Origin: M3007 sp046316495
GTDB taxonomy: Bacteria; Bacteroidota; Bacteroidia; Chitinophagales; Saprospiraceae
Direction: 5' to 3'
NCBI GenBank assembly: GCA_046316495.1
Contig: JBKDAM010000129.1
Coordinates: 1-27,503 of the forward strand
DNA: 27,503 nt
The notes under the pieces are model-generated. The model was not told the DNA's origin and made no database searches. It saw nothing but the letters and a program-made list of their open reading frames with translations. The translations under genes and the position numbers were made by a program. Within the stretch, counting starts at the first letter, position 1; every line of letters starts with the position of its first letter. Shown one piece after another: positions 22,202-27,503 of the stretch.

Positions 22202-25200
22202 CTACTTGGGTATATGTAGCAAACTGTTACCGCCTTGTTGTTTGAGGATCTGAATTTGTACTGGAATTCTTTCCGTCATTTCTTGCACATGCGAAATGAC
22301 ACCAACTTTTCTGCCTTGGTTTTGCAGTTGCTCTAAAGCATCCATTGCAATATTTAGTGTTAGCGGATCCAGGGAGCCAAACCCTTCATCGATGAAAAGG
22401 GATTCTACGTTTATTTGTTGAGCCGACAGGGAGGCTAGCCCAAGAGCGAGCGCCAAAGACACTAAAAAGGTTTCGCCTCCAGAGAGGGAGTTCACCGAGC
22501 GAATTTCATCCCCCATATCTTTATCAACTATTTGAATGGCTAACTCATTGGGTATGCGCTGTAGTTCGTATCTATTGGAAAGTTGTTGTAGATGAATTTT
22601 TGAATAGGCAAGTAGTTGGTCCAGTGTGTATTGCTGAGCAATATTTCGAAAACTTGCTCCGTCTGCTGACCCAATTACACCGCTAAGCTTCGCCCACCGA
22701 TCAGTTAGGAGTTCCTGTTCCTGAATTCGGTGTGTTAGATCCTGGTGATTTGATCTATTTAGTTGGTCTTGTGCGTGTACAGCCTGAAGGTTGGTGCGTT
22801 TCTCATGAAGTGCAACGTACTCACCTTGAATTTGGTGGAGTGCTGATTCTAGTTGAGGTACTTCGAGTGTAGTTGACCTACGGTTATTATGAAGGAGTAA
22901 GGCTCTGTTCCGTTCCGATACTATGGTTTGTAACTCTACTCGTTTTTGCTTCAGGGCCTCTGCTTTATTTCTGTCCTCCTCAATTTGTTCCTCTGGCAAT
23001 TGGCTAAACTGTAATAGTAACTCCCAATTGTAAGGCGGCCCTTGTGTGTTTAACCAATGTTCCAAGTTGGTTTTAAGTTTTGCTCTTGTAATTTTTTCCG
23101 ATTGATTTTCTTGGGTTAGTCGGGCTATTTCTGCTTTCCTTGCTTCTATTTCTTTCTCCAGTTTTGAAAAGTTTATTTGGATCTGTTCAGTTTGATCTTG
23201 GCATTCCTTAAGTGTTTTTTGTAGATTTTCCTTCTTTTCGGAACTTGAAAGTCCACCTAATAGTATTCTTAATTCTCTCAGAATACTTTTTTGAGCTTCG
23301 GTTACTGTTGTTATTTCCGCTATTTTTCCTTGGAGATTATCTGCATGAAGTCTCCATTCCTGCTCCAAAAGTAATTGATCACCCAATGATTTTGCTAGCT
23401 GAACACTAAGCTCTTGTTGCTCACGTAGAGCTGTTTGCCATTGAGTAACTTCCTTTTGGATCTGGTCAGCGAGAACCTCTGGATTTGTTCGGAATTTGGC
23501 TTCCCAGCCTGACAACTGTAGGAATGATCCGATAGAACCGCGGATTGATTCCATAGTATTTAATAGACGTTGTCTTTCTTGCTCTATTTGGGTTATCTTC
23601 CCATCTGTACTTTGCAACCGTAGCTGAAATTCAGCGAGTTGATTATTGTGTCGGTTGGTTTCCTCTGTTAGGTTTTGCACTTTCTTTCGAATCAAGTTCA
23701 GTGCTTCAAGTGCCTTCTGATATGAATATAACTCGCGGTCTACATTTTGGTGGTTTACCGATATTTGTTGCAATTGATGGTTGATCCAGGTGTCTCGATC
23801 CTGCTCAAGTACAGCTTCCAAATCCTTAAAATATAGGTGAGCCGACAAGGTGTTTTGTATTTCCAAAACTTTGTTGGATTGTTTTGGAATCGATTCAGTG
23901 CATTCCTTCATTTTTTGTTCTAGTTGGAGAATAGAATTCTGAAGTGCGCCTATTTCAGTAATACATTTTTTTTGTTCTTCTTCTAACTGCTTTTTTCCAT
24001 GTTCTAATTCCTGAAGAATGGTGTCCGAATAGGGTTGATGATTTCGGTAGGGGTGGTCGAGGCTACCACAGACCAAACAAGCTTCGCCAGGCTGGAGATT
24101 TCTTCTCAGCTTTTCTACATTTTCGGAAGCAACCAATCGTACTCGTTGGAGGAGTGAATCCGCTCCAGCCAGCTCATCTGATTTGCGTTGAAGCTGGATC
24201 TCCAATTCAACCTTGTTTTTCTTTTTTAGACCTAACTCATTCTTAATTTGATGTTCTTCTGATTGAAGGGCTTCTAAGATTATTTTTGATTGTTGGAAGT
24301 TAGTCCAACTGATCAATAACTGCTCCCACTCAATGAGTTCTGCTTTTGAGTTCGTTAACTGGTTCTGCAGGGTTGATGGCTGGTATTGGTTGAGCTGGTC
24401 TTCCAGCTCTTTTTGTTTTTGAAGTAGTTGATTTAAATGGTGTAGTTGTGTTTCAAGACTTAATTTCTGGGCTTTATGTTTTATTTCAAGGTCGGCTTTT
24501 ACCTGTTTCTCCTGGTCCAGTATTACTCGTCGGGCGAGTCCCTGCTCTCTAATTTGTCTTACTTCCTCCAGTTGGCTTAGGAGTAGTGGCTGCTGCTCTG
24601 CAAGGATTCGTTGTTGATCATGCTCCTTAATCCAAGTCTCAAGAGATTCTACCTGAGCCTTTTGTTGTTTTATCACTTGATTAATATCAAGGAGTAGTTT
24701 AGCCGCAGCTCGTTCTTTTTGTTCAAAGTTAGGTAGCACATCTTTGAGTGCCGAATGCTTTTCTTCAAGCAGTTGATATTGGTGCTCAAGTAATTTCCCT
24801 TGGTCGATTATGGGAGTAGCCTCCTCCAATTCTGCAGCTCGTTGGGCTTGAAGATTAACACTTCTGCTCAGTTCTTCTTTTAGTTGAGTGTGGCGAATAT
24901 TCAGATTGGATAAGGTTGACTCTAGTGCTTGGATAGTTATTTCTCTGGCGTTTATTCTGGAATCCGTTTCTCGGAAGATACGCATATCGGTAAGCGCAGG
25001 CCTTGCATGCAGCACCTGTTCAAGGTGTTGTAAAGCACTTGCTTGGGATAGCCATTGTTTTTCGGTTTCTTCCATTGCGAGCTGAGCATTGGATAATTCC
25101 ACTTCTAAGAGTTGGAATTGTTGATGCCATAGCAGACCCTGTTTAATGATTGATTCTTGTTGACTTAAATCGGAAAGAACTTTATTTATCTCCTTTAGTT

Positions 25201-25921
25201 CCTCGTGTACCTTAGCCAAGTCAGCTTCTGTCAATAGTTGTAGGCTTTGTAATTGGTCCTTTAGCAAATCCAGTTTGGATTTCTCTAATTTGTGCCGTTC
25301 ATAGACCCGCTTTGAGATTTCAGAGTATTCGTATGTTCCTGATAATTTTTCTAAAAGAACGGCTTTGTCTTTTTTTTCTGCCTTTAGAAATGCCGTGAAA
25401 TCACCTTGTGCTAGTAGAACCGATCGGGTAAATTGTTCAAAATTTAATCCCACCAGCTCTTCAATTTTATCCAAGGCTTCGCTGGTGCGGTCTAATAGAA
25501 TCATTTGGCCGTCAAGAGATTCCACCCTGTTTTTAGAGGGCTGTAGATTGCCGGAGGGTTGGTTATGAGCACGTCTAACTGACCAAGTTGCCCGATACGT
25601 ACGGTGGTCAATACCGATAAAGTCCACCTGTGCCTGTCCAAAGGCAGCGCCTCTTTTCAGGATTCCCCGCACATCGGTGTTGGTTAGGTAATCACCAGAA
25701 CCATCCATTACTGTTACCTTTTTGTCTTTGCCAGAATGATAGCGCGGCGTGGTGCCATATAACGCAAGGCAAATTGCGTCCAACAAGGTGGATTTGCCGG
25801 CCCCTGTTTGACCGGTAATAGCAAAAACACCCGCGTTGACCAGCGGTGGACGAGTAAAATCCAATTCATAAGGGCCTTCCAGGGAGGCCAGGTTTTGCAA
25901 GTATAAACGTATAATTTTCAT
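22202..25921 (-). CDS. sbcC: Exonuclease SbcC (Rad50-like ATPase)
   Basis: With the ATG at 25921 the product is 1239 residues. It has an N-terminal ABC-type half with Walker A GQTGAGKS (37-44). Two long coiled-coil arms run up to a zinc hook, CLVC (C615 and C618). The C-terminal half has the ABC signature LSGGETF and Walker B LFIDEGFGSLD. SbcC with SbcD forms the Mre11/Rad50-type complex that opens hairpins and protein-blocked DNA ends. The frame is open 15 codons further upstream, but those codons overlap the end of sbcD and the protein family starts at MKIIRLYLQNLASL. The gap to the sbcD stop is 2 bp, so the genes are co-translated. By eye it is AT-richer than the plus-strand genes to its left, common for long Gln/Leu/Lys-rich coils. 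Confidence 0.95.
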   Translation of the reverse strand: MKIIRLYLQNLASLEGPYELDFTRPPLVNAGVFAITGQTGAGKSTLLDAICLALYGTTPRYHSGKDKKVTVMDGSGDYLTNTDVRGILKRGAAFGQAQVDFIGIDHRTYRATWSVRRAHNQPSGNLQPSKNRVESLDGQMILLDRTSEALDKIEELVGLNFEQFTRSVLLAQGDFTAFLKAEKKDKAVLLEKLSGTYEYSEISKRVYERHKLEKSKLDLLKDQLQSLQLLTEADLAKVHEELKEINKVLSDLSQQESIIKQGLLWHQQFQLLEVELSNAQLAMEETEKQWLSQASALQHLEQVLHARPALTDMRIFRETDSRINAREITIQALESTLSNLNIRHTQLKEELSRSVNLQAQRAAELEEATPIIDQGKLLEHQYQLLEEKHSALKDVLPNFEQKERAAAKLLLDINQVIKQQKAQVESLETWIKEHDQQRILAEQQPLLLSQLEEVRQIREQGLARRVILDQEKQVKADLEIKHKAQKLSLETQLHHLNQLLQKQKELEDQLNQYQPSTLQNQLTNSKAELIEWEQLLISWTNFQQSKIILEALQSEEHQIKNELGLKKKNKVELEIQLQRKSDELAGADSLLQRVRLVASENVEKLRRNLQPGEACLVCGSLDHPYRNHQPYSDTILQELEHGKKQLEEEQKKCITEIGALQNSILQLEQKMKECTESIPKQSNKVLEIQNTLSAHLYFKDLEAVLEQDRDTWINHQLQQISVNHQNVDRELYSYQKALEALNLIRKKVQNLTEETNRHNNQLAEFQLRLQSTDGKITQIEQERQRLLNTMESIRGSIGSFLQLSGWEAKFRTNPEVLADQIQKEVTQWQTALREQQELSVQLAKSLGDQLLLEQEWRLHADNLQGKIAEITTVTEAQKSILRELRILLGGLSSSEKKENLQKTLKECQDQTEQIQINFSKLEKEIEARKAEIARLTQENQSEKITRAKLKTNLEHWLNTQGPPYNWELLLQFSQLPEEQIEEDRNKAEALKQKRVELQTIVSERNRALLLHNNRRSTTLEVPQLESALHQIQGEYVALHEKRTNLQAVHAQDQLNRSNHQDLTHRIQEQELLTDRWAKLSGVIGSADGASFRNIAQQYTLDQLLAYSKIHLQQLSNRYELQRIPNELAIQIVDKDMGDEIRSVNSLSGGETFLVSLALALGLASLSAQQINVESLFIDEGFGSLDPLTLNIAMDALEQLQNQGRKVGVISHVQEMTERIPVQIQILKQQGGNSLLHIPK

Positions 25922-25923
25922 GG

Positions 25924-27165
25924 TTATTCCGAATGGTGGAGTTCTTGCTGAATTTCTCGAAAACAAGCGATCAGATCCGCCGGTATTTCAGATTGAAAGC
26001 GACTGCCCCACTCACTCCGCAAAACGTCCTCTGGATTCAATGGTCTAACCCTAAGATCAGGGGAGACTTCGGATGTATCCTGGTAACCTTCCCTCCCTTT
26101 TAGTGTAAGTGAAACTTTCACCAGCCGTACGTGTTTATCTTTAACCGCCTGTTGAATTCGGTGGATCAGCCCTGGTTCAGGTCCTTCTGTTAGTACTTGA
26201 ACCTCCAGGTAGGGAGCAGGATGTGTAGAAATTGATTGCTCCAACTCTGCCAATGCCTGCATGACTTCCGATTCCGGAAGTGGTTGATGAGAAGGAATAC
26301 GCCATAGAGGTATTTTAACTGGTACCTCTTTTGAATATAAATTTATGACCTCTGATCCCTGGATTTCAATAATTACCACTTGATGTTGATAACTTCTTTC
26401 AGTAAAGGACATGGGTAGTGGGCTACCGCTGTACCGAATGTGTTTCTTCCCGTCTAAAGCCTGCGCTTTATGGATATGCCCAAGTGCTACATAGGTAAAA
26501 ATTCGATCAAAAGCAGCTGCTGAGATACTTTCCAGACCACCCATTATGGATCGCTCAGAGTCATCCATTCCAGACAATTCGGCACTGGTAGCGTGCAGAT
26601 GACCCATGGCGATCAGTCCTGTTCCTGGTTCTATGCATTCTCTTGCGAAGTCTGCTGCTTCCTGATAAAACGCTTCTACTCCTGCTTTGTAAGGTTGAGA
26701 GGCCTCTGCAATTAGTGGGTAATCCCCCATCCTGAGGAATGGGATAGCTATGCAATGCGCTTCAAGATGCCCGTTGTGGTTATAAAGTGGGATAATAAGT
26801 TTGTTGTAATCAACCCTTCCCTCGCTTGTTTTTTCAATCGTCCCAATTAGGTGAATTGAAGAGGATTCTAATAGTGGACGGGGAGTCTCTAGTCTGGCGG
26901 CAGAATCGTGGTTTCCTGCAGTCGCAATTATTTGGAGACTTGGCAGGCGCTTATTGGCATCACTCAAAAACTTATAAAACATCCGAACTGATGAGGTGGA
27001 TGGACTAGGTACATCAAAGATATCTCCACTAATTAGCAGAGCGTCAATTGCTTCTTCTTCAAGCGTATTTAGCAGCCATTCCATGAAGGCGCAGTGTTCT
27101 TCAGTTCGGTCTTGGTCGTAGAACAACTGGCCAATGTGCCAGTCCGCAGTGTGTAGTAGGCGCAT
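25924..27165 (-). CDS. sbcD: Exonuclease SbcD (Mre11-like nuclease)
   Basis: With the ATG at 27165 the product is 413 residues, the usual SbcD size. It is a metallophosphatase-type nuclease with the metal-binding motifs D8/H10 (HTADWHIGQ), D48 (SGDIFD), N85-H86-D87 (GNHD), and later MGHLHAT and LGHIHKAQ. It cuts DNA, with SbcC controlling access by ATP. The C-terminal part (about 300-413) is the capping and SbcC-binding region. A TTG four codons upstream (27177) is also in frame, but the ATG gives the standard N-terminus. sbcC follows 2 bp downstream. A weak promoter candidate lies about 36 bp upstream. Confidence 0.95.
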   Translation of the reverse strand: MRLLHTADWHIGQLFYDQDRTEEHCAFMEWLLNTLEEEAIDALLISGDIFDVPSPSTSSVRMFYKFLSDANKRLPSLQIIATAGNHDSAARLETPRPLLESSSIHLIGTIEKTSEGRVDYNKLIIPLYNHNGHLEAHCIAIPFLRMGDYPLIAEASQPYKAGVEAFYQEAADFARECIEPGTGLIAMGHLHATSAELSGMDDSERSIMGGLESISAAAFDRIFTYVALGHIHKAQALDGKKHIRYSGSPLPMSFTERSYQHQVVIIEIQGSEVINLYSKEVPVKIPLWRIPSHQPLPESEVMQALAELEQSISTHPAPYLEVQVLTEGPEPGLIHRIQQAVKDKHVRLVKVSLTLKGREGYQDTSEVSPDLRVRPLNPEDVLRSEWGSRFQSEIPADLIACFREIQQELHHSE

Positions 27166-27466
27166 AAGTTTTTTCAAGTTGAATAAGTGGGTGAAGAAGG
27201 CAAATACAACAAGTCGATCGGTAAAACACCGCTGGCTGATGTGTGTTCAGCCTTTACTGACAGAAAAAATGTTATGCAAGGTAGAGCTCGGCTAGCTTGA
27301 TGACCAAATGATGGGGTATTAAAGTTTAAATAGAGTTATGGAATAACCAAAGATTGTAATCAATCCCCCCAAAAAAATCCCCAAAATATTCCCTACATTT
27401 ACCCCTCACTAACTTGCCTTGAAAAGGCTAAAAGTGCATCGTTTATTCTTTTCAAACGTTTTTTCT
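27166..27466. other. Divergent intergenic region at the right edge
   Basis: 301 bp between sbcD and the partial plus-strand gene. It contains a minus-strand TGTATTTG (27208-27201, one mismatch from TAnnTTTG) for sbcD and a plus-strand TACATTTA (27394-27401, one mismatch) for the next gene. A tRNA-like GGTAGAGCTCGG stretch near 27281 does not extend to a full tRNA. Nothing else is recognised. Confidence 0.45.
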
Positions 27467-27503
27467 ATGCTGAAGGAACTATTATCCGACCTATTAAAGC
27501 AAA
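27467..27503 (+). CDS. Start of a plus-strand gene, cut by the window edge
   Basis: The ATG at 27467 opens twelve codons (MLKELLSDLLKQ) before the window ends. It lies about 65 bp after a near-consensus -7 box (TACATTTA). The visible part is an amphipathic helix-like start and allows no family call. Confidence 0.4.
   Translation, partial: MLKELLSDLLKQ

Noticed and set aside
27275..27330. GGTAGAGCTCGG stretch resembling a tRNA D arm
   Set aside because: No matching acceptor stem, anticodon arm or T-arm GTTCRA sequence could be folded around it.

Overview
The window looks like a chromosomal segment from a Bacteroidota bacterium, plausibly of the Saprospiria (Lewinella/Haliscomenobacter-like). 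The reasons are Bacteroidota-type -7 boxes (TAnnTTTG) before several genes, few Shine-Dalgarno sequences, a TonB with the phylum's typical N-terminus (DIIF..RNK.YGAY.LR), an exbB-exbD-exbD-tonB cluster, and a pseudouridine synthase with a long Gly/Arg/Tyr-rich N-terminal tail. The placement is inferred from these features, without a database search.

Left edge (1-2080) is accessory DNA. It holds the N-terminal 207 codons of an Abi-alpha (DUF4393-like) protein that runs off the window, an apparently intact IS3-family element (731-2017) with a probable -1 frameshift signal, and an array of eight CCATTAA heptamers that overlaps the stop codon of the next gene.

From 2057 to 8282 all genes are on the minus strand. 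A topoisomerase IV subunit B gene (parE) overlaps a SAM-dependent methyltransferase gene by 4 bp. A tightly packed operon encodes a hotdog thioesterase, MobA and FdhD (the last two serve molybdenum-cofactor enzymes). A single-pass coiled-coil protein of unknown function follows, closed by a strong terminator.

From 8613 to 21901 most genes are on the plus strand. They are a PolB-like 3'-5' exonuclease, a small lipoprotein gene on the opposite strand, a large-subunit-type pseudouridine synthase with a 240-residue repetitive tail, and nadB, whose start codon directly abuts a perfect terminator-like hairpin. Next come a 1169-residue fusion (degenerate metallopeptidase, TolB-like propeller, outer-membrane barrel), the TonB energising system ending in a good terminator, a group III truncated haemoglobin, and a small WapI-immunity-like protein.

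Right edge (22202-27503) holds sbcD-sbcC on the minus strand, encoding the Mre11/Rad50-type nuclease, and the first codons of another plus-strand gene.

No rRNA, complete tRNA or CRISPR array was seen. The strongest candidates for new biology are the pseudopeptidase-propeller-barrel fusion, the Abi-alpha/IS/heptamer edge, the hairpin in front of nadB, and the orphan immunity-like gene with its palindromic promoter.
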